A stretch of DNA of 64,000 nucleotides from Phaeosaccion multiseriatum (Eukaryota; Ochrophyta, other classes). Positions 31,246 to 46,975 of this stretch are shown here, one piece after another. The DNA lies in assembly GCA_965112735.1 (NCBI GenBank), contig OZ218962.1, positions 806,001 through 870,000 of the forward strand, written 5' to 3'. The position numbers and the translations under genes were made by a program. Each line of letters begins with the position of its first letter. The first letter of the stretch is position 1. The notes under the pieces were generated by a model. That model was not told the DNA's origin. It worked only from the letters and a program-made list of their open reading frames with translations, and searched no databases.

Positions 31246-32797
31246 ATGATGGGTGCAACTCTTCTTTCGTGCTTAGTGCTGGCGCTGGCGGCGCTCGGGG
31301 ATGCCTTCTTCGCAGTGGGGCCAGGGATTGGACCGCTCCTGATCAGCACCAGCACCAGTACCAACAGGAGCAAGAATGGGAGGAGCTCGACGGCTCTCGC
31401 GTTTGAGCCGTGGGACAAGTTCCAGAGCTGGCAGAAGGATGCCGTGAGGGAGAAGGCGATGAAGGTCGGTCCCTAACTGCTGCAACAATTGTTGCTAAGG
31501 CGAGAAATTCTTCCACGTCGTCTCTTTCGCTTATGTATATATATATATACCCCCCTCTCTCCTCTTTCAGAACGAGAAGTGGGAGGAGACTGTTCAATCT
31601 ATCATGAAAGTGGAGGGCTGGTCGAGGGAAGACGCCGAGAAGAGAGGTGGGTCACAAGCTGCTCGTGGGGGCAGGCGTGTATGAGGAGGAGGGGGAAAAG
31701 GAGGAAAGGGGGGGGAAGACAGAGAGCGGGGGGTCGCGAAGAGGAGGAGGGGATAAGAGAAGATGGAATGGACAGAGAAGAGAGGAAACTCAGGTGGGAG
31801 GTGCGCGCCGCCCTCCAGTGGTGGTATGCCCCACGAAACTTGTCTTCTCATGCGCCATTCCTACCCTTCTTGTCCTCGCTCGTGCTGCTTTCCTGCTGCT
31901 GTGGCTTGCTCGATGGCTCTTGCGTGCACTCCCTTCCCCCCCTCCTCCTCCTCCTCCTCCTCCTCCTCCTCCTGCTACTGCTGCTGCTGCTGCGGCTGCT
32001 GTTCGTTCTGCTGCTGCTCTTATGTGAATGTCCTCAGCGATTGTGTGTATTTCGGACCCTGTGGAGTACATGGTGAGTCCAGGGGCTCAAGTACGAGCAG
32101 GACGGGAAGATTAGGAATGGGAAGGGGTTGAAAGGGGGCATCTCTTATGGAACAGAGGGGAGGACAGAGGGAGAGACCAAAGAGAGCAAACGTTTCATGA
32201 ATTTCGGCACTGGATTTTATTTGGCTGCTCTCGAGACTGACCTACTCTTTACCTCTCTCCGTCACCTCTCCCTGCTACTTTGCTCGGGTTGGTCCTCTTG
32301 CTTCTTTGCTCGGGGTGCTTGCCTCTTATCCCCCCCTCTCTTCCTCCGAACTTCGTCTGGTGCCATCCCAGGCTCAGCAGACGGACATGAAGGTGAAGAA
32401 GGGCCTGGTCAAGAAGGACCCTCGTAAGATTGACGGCTTCTTCCCCATGGAATGGCTCACTTCTGGCGACTTTGGCTGGTGAGTGAGTGAGGGAGGGAGA
32501 GTGAGTGAGGAGAGTGAGTGAGTGTGATTGAGTGAGTGAAGGAGGCGACGGTAGGAGGGATCGAGTCAGGCAGTGAGTGAGTTGTGTAGTCATATTCTTC
32601 GCTTCTTGCACGAGATGGTGTGTCGCGCACGGAGGAAGATTCCATGCTTACATGCCTCGCTCTGCTGTCCCTCTTGCCCCTCCCCCCCGCCCCTCTCTCT
32701 TCTCTCCTCGACGACCTCGACGAGAAGGGGGTACGCCAGGAAGCGCAAGAGGGAGGCAGCGGAGGCAGAGGCTGCCGCGGCGGCCAAGAAGAAATAG
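31246..32797 (+). CDS. Small plastid-targeted protein of unknown function
   Basis: Exons: 31246-31464, 31571-31646, 32038-32072, 32372-32478 and 32728-32797 (168 aa); phases agree through a 35-nt exon. The N-terminus MMGATLLSCLVLALAALGDA is followed by FFAVGPG, a signal peptide plus Phe-led transit peptide. The mature part reads FEPWDKFQSWQKDAVREKAM, WEETVQSIMKVEGWSREDAE, CISDPVEYM, KKDPRKIDGFFPMEWLTSGD and ends in a basic Ala/Lys tail (ARKRKREAAEAEAAAAAKKK). No family is recognised. The Trp-rich helices and the tail could mediate peripheral binding. Intron 2 has TCC and CTG runs. Confidence 0.72.
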
Positions 32798-33221
32798 GCA
32801 ATGGAAGAAGGAGGGGGGGGAGAAGGAAAGGGTGGGCACTAGTCTGCTCGGCCTGAGGCACGGCGAGGATGGATGGATAACGGGGAGAGCACGACTTGCG
32901 GAGGCGCTGCTGAGGAGAGCTGCGGGAGGGAGGACGTTGTGTTTCATGTTGTATAGTTTCTTTGCTGAGTTTTTTTTACTACTGTACATCTTTGCTGAGT
33001 TTATTTATGCCACTCATACGACAGCCCCCCCCTTTACTGGTCGTGTTTGCTACTGTCCTTACTGAAGGTTCGCTGCCCTTGCTGCTTGTGTTTGCTAGTG
33101 CCCATAGGCCATCCCTTCCTCTCTTCGACATTAGATTCTTGCAGTAATGAAAGATATACTGGAACTTCCTACTTGATGATGTGTATCTACCTGCAATGGC
33201 ACTGGGAGCCAGGAGAGCCGC
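32798..33221. other. Convergent spacer
   Basis: Lies between two converging stops. T-rich with repeats such as TTTGCTGAGTTT; no gene seen. Confidence 0.5.
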
Positions 33222-34169
33222 TCAGTCCTCGCAGTCGCAGGGGTGGCCATTGGCATGCACCCACTCCTTAATCTCCTCGAATTGCCCACCCCTCTCCATG
33301 CTGCCAAACACGCTCCGGTACACCTCCGGACAGGAGAACTCGTCCCACTCACACATGACGTCTTCGGATCGCAGCCACTGCAAAACCTCCAGGTCTCTCA
33401 CTCCAGTGGCAGCAAGGTTGCATACTTCACTATCCCAATCGCATAGGTCGCGAGCATTTGCCTGCAGCCAGTGCAACGCCGCCGTGTGACCACCAGACAC
33501 GGCATTGAAGGGCCCGGCCCGCCACTCGCTGCCGTACTCTGCCGCCTCCAGGTCAGCTCTTATGCGAGGGTGGCGGGAAAGCATCTCAAGCACATTGATG
33601 TGACCACCCGCCGCACCCATGCACCAGCAATTGTGGTCGTATGGCGCATTCGCCTCATCCGACAAGAGCCAGGTGAGCATCTCCACATCTCCTTGCATTG
33701 CAGCTTCAAAGCTAGTTTGCTCGTCCCAAGGGCACGCGCTTTTGTCGGGGAGATCCTCGGAGCGCAGCCACTTGAGAATGCTCAGGCCGTGGTCAGGATT
33801 GAAGGCAGTAGCTTCGCAGACTTCCTCGTCCCAGGGACAGCCGTGGCGATGGAGGGCCTCGCAGATGCCAAGGTCCCCCTTCTGGGCGGCAGCTTGGAAT
33901 GCCTCCCTGCTCAGAGTATAGCCCTGCCTGACCGCCCAGTTGACGCACCCCGCAGCCTCCACCACACACTCAAGGGATGTCTCCAGCTCTGGATGCACAC
34001 AGCTGTACAGCCTCCTCCAGTCCTTGCTCACCCCCGCGATGAAGATGTGATACCCCTTCCCCACAATGTCCATAACTTTCCTCATCGTGTCCTCCATGCC
34101 CAGGACCTTGGTGCGGGATGTATGCTGCTCTAGGCCAGCAGGGGTGGCATTGTTCCGAGTTTGACACAT
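33222..34169 (-). CDS. Ankyrin-type repeat protein, family copy 1
   Basis: Intronless frame; first in-frame ATG at 34169 gives 315 aa. The N-terminal motif DTMRKVMDIVGKGYHIFIAG followed by VSKDWRRLY resembles an F-box-like lead seen before ankyrin repeats in heterokont genomes. Repeats follow with ankyrin spacing: FQAAAQKGDLGICEALHRHG, HGLSILKWLRSEDLP, FEAAMQGDVEMLTWLLSDE, GAAGGHINVLEMLSRHP, AVSGGHTAALHWLQANA and DLEVLQWLRSEDV. The end HANGHPCDCED is shared with the copies at 38869 and 40506. It probably acts in protein-protein interaction. It stands divergent from RBBP4. Confidence 0.82.
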   Translation of the reverse strand: MCQTRNNATPAGLEQHTSRTKVLGMEDTMRKVMDIVGKGYHIFIAGVSKDWRRLYSCVHPELETSLECVVEAAGCVNWAVRQGYTLSREAFQAAAQKGDLGICEALHRHGCPWDEEVCEATAFNPDHGLSILKWLRSEDLPDKSACPWDEQTSFEAAMQGDVEMLTWLLSDEANAPYDHNCWCMGAAGGHINVLEMLSRHPRIRADLEAAEYGSEWRAGPFNAVSGGHTAALHWLQANARDLCDWDSEVCNLAATGVRDLEVLQWLRSEDVMCEWDEFSCPEVYRSVFGSMERGGQFEEIKEWVHANGHPCDCED

Positions 34170-38535
<4,366 letters not shown>

Positions 38536-38778
38536 GGAGCTGCACAGGCAACTCGTGCGCAGGGCGGTGTCGTCTTAGTGATTGGGTCTTTTGATGCATT
38601 CACAAGCAATAACAAATAGAATATGATTTTCGTGAGCAGCAACTGGCGCCTGGTGGCAGAGCTGCTGCAGCCGAACAGAGGGGCGGCTCTATCTTCCACG
38701 GTTGGTTGGCACCACAGCTAGGCCGCCACAGCACACACAGACGTGACGTGTGGCTGTGGTGCGCCTACACCTTTCCAC

Positions 38779-38789
38779 GTTGGTGATAC
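38779..38789 (+). repeat. Dispersed word GTTGGTGATAC, copy 8
   Basis: Intergenic, between RBBP4 and the next ankyrin gene. This copy lacks the flanking GCA. Confidence 0.8.
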
Positions 38790-38868
38790 AAAGAAAAAAG
38801 GTTCCAGGGTTCGGGAGGGAGTTAAAACTAAATAATAGTCGGCGCAGGGCAGAGCCCTCTCGCTCCTC

Positions 38869-39951
38869 ATGTATGTAACCTCGGCCGCGCTTCCCCCGCA
38901 CACCGCTCGTGATGTGTGTTCCTCTTTCACGACGTTGAGAGGTGCGGGTCGCAAAATGGCCCCGCTACGGTTGTTGGACATGCTTCTGGGCCGCGCTGCC
39001 CAACAGGCGGAGGCCGGTGCTTCTGAGTCGGCTCTGGGGGGATGTCCTCGCGAGGAGGTGCTGATGCTGGAGGACACGATGAGGACAGTCATGGGTATTG
39101 TGGGTGAGGGGCAATACATCTTCGTCGCGGGGGTGAGCATCGATTGGAGAAGACTGTACAGCGCCGCTCACCCCGCGCGTTGCACCACTCACCGAAGCGT
39201 AATAGGGTCTGTGGAGTGCCTCAACTGGGCCATCAGAGAGGCTCAGTATCCGCTCAGCACTTGGACCTTTGTCGCCGCGGCCGAGTATGGAGATGTGAGC
39301 GTGTGCAGGGCCCTCGATGGCCACGGCTGTAAGCGCGACGCGTATGTTTGTTGCGCTGCGGCCAGGAATGCCAAGCATGGCCTGAGCATTCTCAAGTGGC
39401 TCCGATCGGACGCGCTCTCCGACAAGCCGCCGTGCCCATGGAGCAATCGCGTGTGCCACGAAGCTGCGCGGCAAGGGAGAGTGGAAATGCTCGCATGGCT
39501 ACTGTCGGACGATGCGGGCGCCCCCTTCGCATACAGCATGTGGCTGGGGGCTGCAGAGGCCGGGCACATCAATGTGCTGGAAGCGCTTCTGAGTTGTCCC
39601 AAGGTGCGAGCTTCATTGGAAGCGGGGCAGCCAGGGCGAGGGTGGCGAGCGGGGGCTTACGCCGCCGCGCTCGGGAACAGGTTGGAGGTGCTGCGCTGGC
39701 TGCATGCCAACGCTCGCGACCTCTGCGACTGGGACAGCGAGGTGTGTGAGTATGCCGTCCGTGAAGCTAAAAGCTTGGCCATGTTACAGTGGCTGCGGTC
39801 GGAGGACGTCGTGTGTGAGTGGGACGGGCTCTCGTGCCCAGAGCAGGTGCTCCTCAATGCCGGGATGGAAGATATGGAGAAGGACGGCACCTTCGAGGAG
39901 ATCAAGCGGTGGGTGCACGCTAACGGGCACCCTTGCGACTGCGAGGACTGA
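38869..39951 (+). CDS. Ankyrin-type repeat protein, family copy 2
   Basis: Intronless, 360 aa from ATG 38869; an internal ATG at 38956 is an alternative. The lead motif DTMRTVMGIVGEGQYIFVAG with VSIDWRRLYSAAHP is followed by ankyrin-like units: VAAAEYGDVSVCRALDGHG, HGLSILKWLRSDALS, HEAARQGRVEMLAWLLSDD, GAAEAGHINVLEALLSCP, AALGNRLEVLRWLHANA and LAMLQWLRSEDV. The end KRWVHANGHPCDCED is shared. It is a full-length, apparently intact member. Its 3-prime flank is also similar to that of copy 3 (GCTGGTGGT near 40022 and 41369), so the duplicated unit is larger than the gene. Confidence 0.82.
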   Translation: MYVTSAALPPHTARDVCSSFTTLRGAGRKMAPLRLLDMLLGRAAQQAEAGASESALGGCPREEVLMLEDTMRTVMGIVGEGQYIFVAGVSIDWRRLYSAAHPARCTTHRSVIGSVECLNWAIREAQYPLSTWTFVAAAEYGDVSVCRALDGHGCKRDAYVCCAAARNAKHGLSILKWLRSDALSDKPPCPWSNRVCHEAARQGRVEMLAWLLSDDAGAPFAYSMWLGAAEAGHINVLEALLSCPKVRASLEAGQPGRGWRAGAYAAALGNRLEVLRWLHANARDLCDWDSEVCEYAVREAKSLAMLQWLRSEDVVCEWDGLSCPEQVLLNAGMEDMEKDGTFEEIKRWVHANGHPCDCED

Positions 39952-40505
39952 GCGCCGCTCGCTTCTCCGCCCATCGAGAAGCGAAGTACGCCTGTGAGTG
40001 TGCTTGAATGAAGTCATTTCAGCTGGTGGTGAGCATCGACAGTGATTGATTCGCTTGTCAACCTCCCAAGCGCCAGGCGGTGGGAAGGCCGCCTTGCTTG
40101 CGCGGGGGGCCAAGCGTGACTGAGGAGGGCGCGCTTGTCGGCAGCAGTGAGGTGTGCGGGAGTATGATGCAGCCGTAGGAGGGGGGAGGGGAGGAGCCCT
40201 CACTCCCTCGAAGACCATTCTCCCTCGAAGAGAATGTCATTTAATCGAAAAGCGAGCCCACTTTCCCAGACCCAAGTCCACACAGCAAATGTAACTGGCC
40301 GCCGCTGCCAAGGGAAACTCCTCTCCTTGCTCTTCGCACACCTGGTAGCGCCGCGCTCTGTCTGAAGACAAGCCTAGCTGCCGCCGAGCCGCGCTACTCC
40401 AGCACGTAGCTGCGCATTCCTGCGGCAACAGCAGCAGCTGCACAGAGCTTAGCGCCGCTGATAGTCTCCTTGCTTCAATCTTTTACGGAGGCATCGCTAG
40501 AGTAT
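39952..40505. other. Spacer between ankyrin copies 2 and 3
   Basis: No gene. Part of the 3-prime flank duplicated after copy 3. Confidence 0.5.
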
Positions 40506-41287
40506 ATGGCTGAGCAGGGGGGGAGGAAGCGCGTGCGACCGGCTCCGGAAGGAGAGGAAGGTGTGATGGCGTCGGTCATGGACACCGTGAGAAACTGGCA
40601 CCGGGCCTTGCACGCCGCAGTAGGGTGGAGGGTTCTGAGGGGCAATGCCCAGGAGGGACTTTCAGCCCGGACAAATGTCCTGGCTCAGCAAGACGCGATG
40701 ACGAAGGTCATGGGCATCCTAGGGGAGGGGCATCATCTCTTTGTCGCGGGGGTATGCAGGGACTGGAGGAGGCTGTACAGCGCCGCTCATCCCGCCTTGA
40801 CCACCCGTCTTCGCAGCGTGGTGGGGTCCGTCGAGTGCGTCGAGTGGGTGATCAAGGGGCCGTGCAGGGTGGGCACATCAGTGTGCTGGAGATGCTTCTG
40901 GCCCACCCCAAGGTCAGGCCTGAGCTGGAAAAAGCAGAGGACGAGGAAGGCAGCGAAGCGGCAGGGTCAGATGATGGCAGCAAATGGAGATTTGGGGCTT
41001 ACTGTGCAGCGCGTGAGGGACAGCTGGAGGTGTTGCGCTGGCTGCATGCAAACGCTCGCGACCTGTGCCATTGGGACGGCGGGGTTTGCTTCAATGCCGT
41101 TTGCGGGGGGAGCCTGGCCACTTTGCAGTGGCTGCGATCGGAGAGAGTTCTGTGTGGGTGGGACAGGTTCTCGTGCCCAGAGCAGATACTACGCATGGAT
41201 TTTGGGGACATTGAGAGGGATGGCGCCTTCGAGGAGATTAAGCGGTGGGTGCATGCAAACGGACATCCCTGCGACTGCGAGGACTGA
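40506..41287 (+). pseudogene. Ankyrin-type family copy 3 with central deletion and frameshift
   Basis: ATG 40506 opens a frame with the family lead (MTKVMGILGEGHHLFVAGVC, then RDWRRLYSAAHP) up to VECVEWVIKG near 40856. There the sequence jumps to a different frame that resumes AVQGGHISVLEMLLAHPKV and runs to HANGHPCDCED, stop at 41287. Compared with copy 2, about 130 codons (four or so repeats) are missing at the jump. No GT-AG intron explains it. Most simply this is a deletion allele or pseudogene; a shortened protein in the first frame would end out of frame. Confidence 0.78.
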
Positions 41288-42357
41288 GCGCTGCTCACCA
41301 ATGAGCGCTGCTCACCAATGAGCCTGTACTCTGCGTGAGCAGAGCTGCGGGAATCAAGTCATTTCCGCTGGTGGTAAGCGTCCACAGTGGCTCACTTTTC
41401 TAGCTAAACCCCTCAAGCGTCGGGCGGAAGGAATGTCGCATTGGCATTGCTTGCGTGCGGGGGCAGGGTAGGGCTATGGCTCATGGTGCCACTGCGGCAC
41501 AGCCTTTGCGTCTAAGATGACTGGTTGAAGAAGCTGGTGCAGCTCAGCTTCAGGTCAGAGGAGAAACGAAGTGAGTACATCGTGCCGAGTTGGGCTCTGG
41601 CGCTCTGCAGACCTGACTGAGGGCCTCGTCATCCTACTGCCAGCATCTCGGGCAATCTCTCCCTGCTGATCCGTGCGCTCCCGAGCTTCGAGCGTTTGAA
41701 GAAGGCAGGCTCACGTTCTTGATACAGAGCTTCTCACTCCCAGCCTTGGGCCGACCGTATCGCACATCTCCTGTACCCAGTCAGTCGCCGTGCCCTCCAC
41801 CCGTGCTTGTCGCTATTTCCGCATTATCGCTCTGGCCCTCCCCCCTTTTGCCTTCCCGGCTGCCCCGTCCTCATCCTCCATGGGACAACCCACACTCGGG
41901 ACTGTGCCTTCCTTCCAAATTGGCTTCACATGCAGGCGGATGACAGCCTGGTCGAGACACGCACTCAGGCCCAAATCGAGAAGTGGACCAGCTGCCCGCG
42001 CGAGTGCTGCCCGCTATGAGCGACCCTGGCGTGCACGCGTGAATCATCGATCGCAGCTGTGCGGGAATTGACAGCAGCCGCAGGGCCCTACGATCTTCTT
42101 CGTGGAGCAATGCGCTGCCGGCATCTGCCTTTGCGTCGTCGCGCCCAGCACGCATGCGGCCCTGCATGTCCTAACCATCAGAATTTATCTGTCCTTCATA
42201 ATCGCGATGCTCCTCTGTTCAGCCAAAGCAGGGTTTCCAGTTGTGACACGATACGAAAAGGGCTCCAAAATCTTCTCTTGACATGAGCTCAGATATTGGC
42301 TATACAGCAAACTGAACAGGACCAATACTCGCCGCAAGCATTTGAGTGGAGCAGATC
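41288..42357. other. Spacer of about 1.07 kb
   Basis: No supported gene. It starts with a 17-bp tandem repeat (GAGCGCTGCTCACCAAT, 41285-41318), then sequence similar to the flank of copy 2, then unique sequence. Confidence 0.5.
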
Positions 42358-43271
42358 ATGACTCGCCGCATCATCCTCACTCTCGCCCTACTCTTCGTGG
42401 CCGTGCTCTCCGTCACTGCTCAAGCCCCTGATCCTGACGAGCTCAAGGAGAAGCTTGGAGACAAGAAGGATGAGCTCGAGGAGAAGCTTGGGGACAAGAA
42501 AGAGGAGCTTAAGGACAAGCTGTAAGTGTCAGTGCTCTTGGCGGCCGAGATCCTCCCCTCTTTGGCCATATCTTGTCACCTCAGTGAGCCACACCCGGTC
42601 TTGGGCCCTCCTACACGATTCGCGTTCCGTCTCGGGCTCCCGCGCATCTCCTTTCTGCCTCACGCTCCCCCCGTCTCAGCTGGTAACTCAATCCCGCCTC
42701 CACTGCTTGCTGTTCTTCTGTCCCATCGCTTGCCCCCTCACACTCCTCCTCCCTTCCTTCTTTACGACACGTTTTTCTTCCATCTGGCCTCTGCTCCGGC
42801 TTCGTTCTTCCTTCGACCGTCTTTCACCTTCGACGGGCACCACTCCGCTAATTCATGCCTGGTCTTCACATCGACTACAGGGACGGGGAGGAGCGCAAGC
42901 AGTAAGTTCAAGCAATGTCCGAAGACGGGGAGGAGCGCAAGCAGTAAGTTCAAGCAATGTCCGAAGGGCCCTCGCTCAACTACTCACGTCTGACTCGTAC
43001 CTTTCTGCTTTTCCACTTTCACCCTCTCGCTCCTCCCACGGCTCTGCGCTTCCTTCCCCGACAACATCACCTTCCACCCCGCCCTCCGCTCGTGCTTCGT
43101 CCCTTCCCCGTCCATCCTCCTTTCCAATCCGCTACAACTACCAAGGGCACTTAAAATATCTTTCTTTTCTTTAAGTACCCTTGCAGCTACGCTCCATCAT
43201 GGACTGCCGCTTCATCCATCTGCCCGGCAGATCGTGAGCGCTGCCCTGCTTCTCCCTTCCATTTCGGATGA
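42358..43271 (+). CDS. Small secreted Lys/Glu-rich peptide
   Basis: ATG 42358 begins a signal peptide (MTRRIILTLALLFVAVLSVT, AQA) followed by a charged repeat DELKEKLGDKK / DELEEKLGDKK / EELKDKL, an alpha-helical heptad-like pattern. Read unspliced it ends at TAA 42523 (55 aa). GTAAGT begins exactly there, so splicing is likely. A tentative model is 42358-42521, 42881-42901 and 43187-43271 (89 aa), adding DGEERK and a short Cys-containing end. The first exon is well supported, the later ones less so. The exon-2 region is tandemly duplicated (42882-42965). It is probably an extracellular or vacuolar peptide; no family recognised. Confidence 0.55.
42882..42965 (+). repeat. 42-bp tandem duplication including an exon and its donor
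   Basis: Two identical 42-bp units (42882-42923, 42924-42965), each with GACGGGGAGGAGCGCAAGCA followed by GTAAGT. Confidence 0.9.
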
Positions 43272-43949
43272 CAACCTCCGGCCGGCAACAGCTGCTGGGG
43301 CGGTGGATGGCACGGTGGATGGGGCGGGGGGGACGGATGGGGCGGAGGGTGGCGAGAGGCTGGCGGCTGGTGAGCGAACTGCAGGCTTCGTGGCAGGGCT
43401 TCGCGCATAAGCCATAGTAGGGAGAAAGAGCGACATGGCATCGTACACATTGCTTGGCTCCGGAGGCTGAGATGAAAATGATCCAAGAATAAGCTTTCTA
43501 TTTTCCTTCCATCGATTGCTTGGCCTCAGATTCTGCTGCGATGGGCTGCCTCATGCCTTCCATCACTGGCTAAGGTCTCCCTCCGTCCAGCTTGTCACCT
43601 CCTCCCCTCGTCTTCTACCCCACTGCGCGTCACCTCGCAAGGCCCGTGCGCCTGGGGCAGCCCGAGAAGACAAAATATACGGCGCTTGGATGGTCCGGGA
43701 GTCAACCCTCTTGAAAGCAGTGATGGGGTATGCTTTGCGGTCATGTGAAGGGTGGAACGGAACGTCGCCGTATTTGTTTTCTCCTCGTGGGCGACGCACA
43801 GATCGCGCGCGCGGGAGAAGGGAGAGAAGGGATCGACGACCACTACTCCTATGGCAATGAATGGGCGACATGCCCCCTCGGGGCTGCTTCGCGGGCACTT
43901 CTCTCGAATCGCAGTCTCCCCAGTCCCCCGCCAGCTGCTCTGGCGTGCT

Positions 43950-44173
43950 CGCTTCTCGAGAGCAGCGCAGCAGCGGTATTCACCCCACCTACGCGCCCAG
44001 TTGAGGCACTCCACAGCGCCGCGGCAAAGAGAGGTCGTCAACGCGGTGTGAGTAGTGCTGTACAGTCTCCCCCAGTCCTTGCTCACCCCCGCTGCGAAGT
44101 CGTGACGCGCCTCACCCGCAAAACCCATCACCTTCAGCATCCCCCCTCTAGAGCCAGCACCTTGGCACGGCAT
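43950..44173 (-). pseudogene. Ankyrin-type family copy 4, N-terminal remnant
   Basis: Minus-strand reading contains LKVMGFAGEARHDFAAGVSK, DWGRLYSTTHTALTT and AVECLNWARRWGEYRCCAAL, clearly the family lead region. The similarity fades after about 75 residues and the frame then runs into unrelated sequence. Upstream, on the same strand, the (GGA)n array would encode only Gly. Interpreted as a truncated relic. Confidence 0.65.
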
Positions 44174-44442
44174 GAATACTCCTCCTCCTCCTCCTCCTCC
44201 TCCTCCTCCTCCTCCTCCTCCTCCTCCTCCTCCTCCTCCTCCTCCTCCTCCTCCTCCTCCTCCTCCTCCTCCTCCTCCTCCTCCTCCTCCTCCTCCTCCT
44301 CCTCCTCCTCCTCCTCCTCCTCCTCCTCCTCCTCCTCCTCCTCCTCCTCCTCCTCCTCCTCCTCCTCCTCCTCCTCCTCCTCCTCCTCCTCCTCCTCCTC
44401 CTCCTCCTCCTCCTCCTCCTCCTCCTCCTCCTCCTCCTCCCT
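44174..44442. repeat. (TCC)n array, about 265 bp
   Basis: Nearly pure TCC triplets abutting the remnant's first ATG. Open frames through it are repeat artefacts. Confidence 0.97.
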
Positions 44443-44780
44443 CTTTCACCAAGTCAGGCACAACTTGTGAGAGTGGGAGAGCTTCCTCCCACTACGAAGT
44501 TGCGCAAGAGAGCAGATGGAATCAGACGACAGAAGGTGGCAGCCCATGGCAGGCAGCGAAGACTTCTCCCTCCTTTCGTTCAAGTCGCAACTACCGATGG
44601 CAACCCATGGCAAGGCAAATCACTCGCCATCCCAAAACTGAGAATTCCCCCTTCGCCTCAAGGGCTCTTAGGGGTTGCTCACGCGGGTAGGAGAGACAAA
44701 AGAGAGAGGGAGGGAGAGGGAGAGACTGGAGATAGACAGAGCCCACACCCTAGGCCATGCACTCTATTCCCTCTATCACC

Positions 44781-45421
44781 TCAGTGATGCGGCGACATCA
44801 GCGCACCCCCCCTGCCGCCGCCGTCCCTCTGCTCTCTCGAAGAGGAGGTGCCCCCCCCGGGGATCAGCCCCCGGGGGATGAAGGGAACGTTCCTGTTCTT
44901 GGCCACATCGAAAAGGCGGGCGTTGTACTGGAGTTGGAACTCGTCACGGAGCTTGAGGAGGCAGAGACGACAGCAAATGGCAGCCCAGACAACCACATGG
45001 CGCAGACCATCAGCGAGTGGCAGCAGAGAGACAAGGAGGGGGGGAGAGAGGGAGGGAGAGAGACGGAGAGAGAGAGGGGGGGGGAGGAGGGGGGGAGGGA
45101 GTGAGCGACGGACGGAGAGAGAGGGGGGAGGGCTGAGAGGAAGAGAGAGCGGGTACGGTCAGCGAGGACACAGGCAATGCTGCTCACTCCGAAGCGTTGG
45201 CATTCAGCTTCCCCCCCCCTGGCCTCCCCCTCCCCTCCCCCCGTGGGGTAAGCAGTCTCCCACTCACCTCCTCTGGCACCGGGATGTCGTTCTCCACCTT
45301 CATTCTGACCATTGAATGCATATCCATCTTGGCTGGAGGGGGAAAGAGAGGGATGTACGGCAGTGCATGACGCGTGAGACGGGGAGAGAAAGGGAGAGAG
45401 AATGGGGGGGTTAAGGGGGAG

Positions 45422-45456
<35 letters not shown>

Positions 45457-45690
45457 GGGAGAGAAAGGGAGAGAGAAAGGGGGCTTTAAGGGGGAGAGAG
45501 GAGAGAGAGAGAGAGAGAGAGCGGGGAGAGAAAGGGAGAGAGAAAGGGGGCTTTAAGGGGGAGAGCGAAGAGAGGATAGAGAGACAGAGCGAGAAGAGTT
45601 TTTTCGACAGAAAGAGCGAGAGAGGAGAGGAGGGCCAGACCACGAAGAGGGAGAGATAGACACAGAGGGATACGTGAAAGAGAGGAAAAT

Positions 45691-45735
<45 letters not shown>

Positions 45736-46940
45736 TGGAGCAATCGCAGCATTACCACTCACGCAACCCTGCAGAGCAAAACCCTCCAAACTTACGGTAC
45801 TAACTACGGTACTAACTATGGAACTAACCAGGGTCGCCGAAACCTGTCAAGGCAAGCAAATCATCCACCGAGGAGATACCCAGCCCCCCTGTGAGGGCCT
45901 GCCCTTCCACCGCCGTCCCCTCCGTGAGGCGCAGCTGCCGTGTAGACTGTTGCTTGTGCAGCTGCCCCATGAGGCCAGCATGTAACCGCCATTTGTTCAT
46001 AGCCTCTGTGAGCTTCCATCTTGAGCTTGCGCCATCCCGAGTGAGGTGGATGAGGCGGGCGTAGAGGCGGGAGGTGCCCTGTGTGTGTGGGGGGGGGGGG
46101 GGGGATGGCAGTGGAGGGGCGGTGGTTTCAGCTACGAGGACCGGTGGGGTACGAGGTCAGAGAGGGCAGTGAGGGGACCATAGAAGTGACGAAAGACAGG
46201 TAGGAAGACCAGGAGACCAACAAATATGTCCTCTTTAAGACCTCCCAGCATGGCAAGTGAAAGGCACGCACGCACGCACGCACGCACGCGCACACACGCA
46301 CGCACACACACACACAGACAGACAGAGAGCCAGAGAGGGAGACTTACCGCCGCGGAGTTGGTGCCTCCTTGCGTCTTCTCCTGTCTGACCTCCTTCTTCT
46401 TGGCCTTGACTTTGTGCCACAGCTGAGGGAAGTCCTTTGAGAAGTCGAAGCCATCCCCCTTCAGCGCCGACGCCGCCAGCAGCAAGCAATGGGCCTTGAG
46501 GTCTCTGAAGAAGGCCTCGTTCCTACATGTGATACAATGTGTGTGGGGGAGAAAGCAAAAGTCATATAAAGGCGAAAGGGCGAGCAAGCGACGATAGAGG
46601 AAGCAAAGGCGAAGAAAGAACCGAACGACTGAGCGAGCAAGCAAGCCACCAAGGCCGTGACCAAGCCAGCACGCAACACTCACGGAGTCAGGTCTTCTTC
46701 ATCCTCCCCCCCGCTGGCCTCTTGCTCCTCCTCCTCCTCCTCCTCTCCTCCCTCCATAGAGGCGAGGCTGGTGGTGCCATCCCCGTCCATAGCCGCGCAT
46801 TCTATCTGCTGTGTCGCTTCCGGCCAATCGGTACTTGTGGCCTCTAATCCTGCAGGGGAGATGTACATATATAGAGGATTGGTACAAAGAGCGAAGTGTG
46901 TGTGTGTGTGCGTGTGTGTGTGTGTGTGTCCATGCCTTTA

Positions 46941-46975
<35 letters not shown>

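Larger units (their letters stand above)
43272..44780. other. Spacer with ankyrin remnant and (TCC)n array
   Basis: No complete gene. It holds the family remnant at 43950-44173, the TCC array and a 3-prime flank of the gene ending at 44781. Confidence 0.5.

Noticed and set aside
43595-44461. Poly-Gly protein on the minus strand reading into the ankyrin remnant
   Set aside because: The Gly part is the TCC array and its start is not ATG; only the family remnant is retained.
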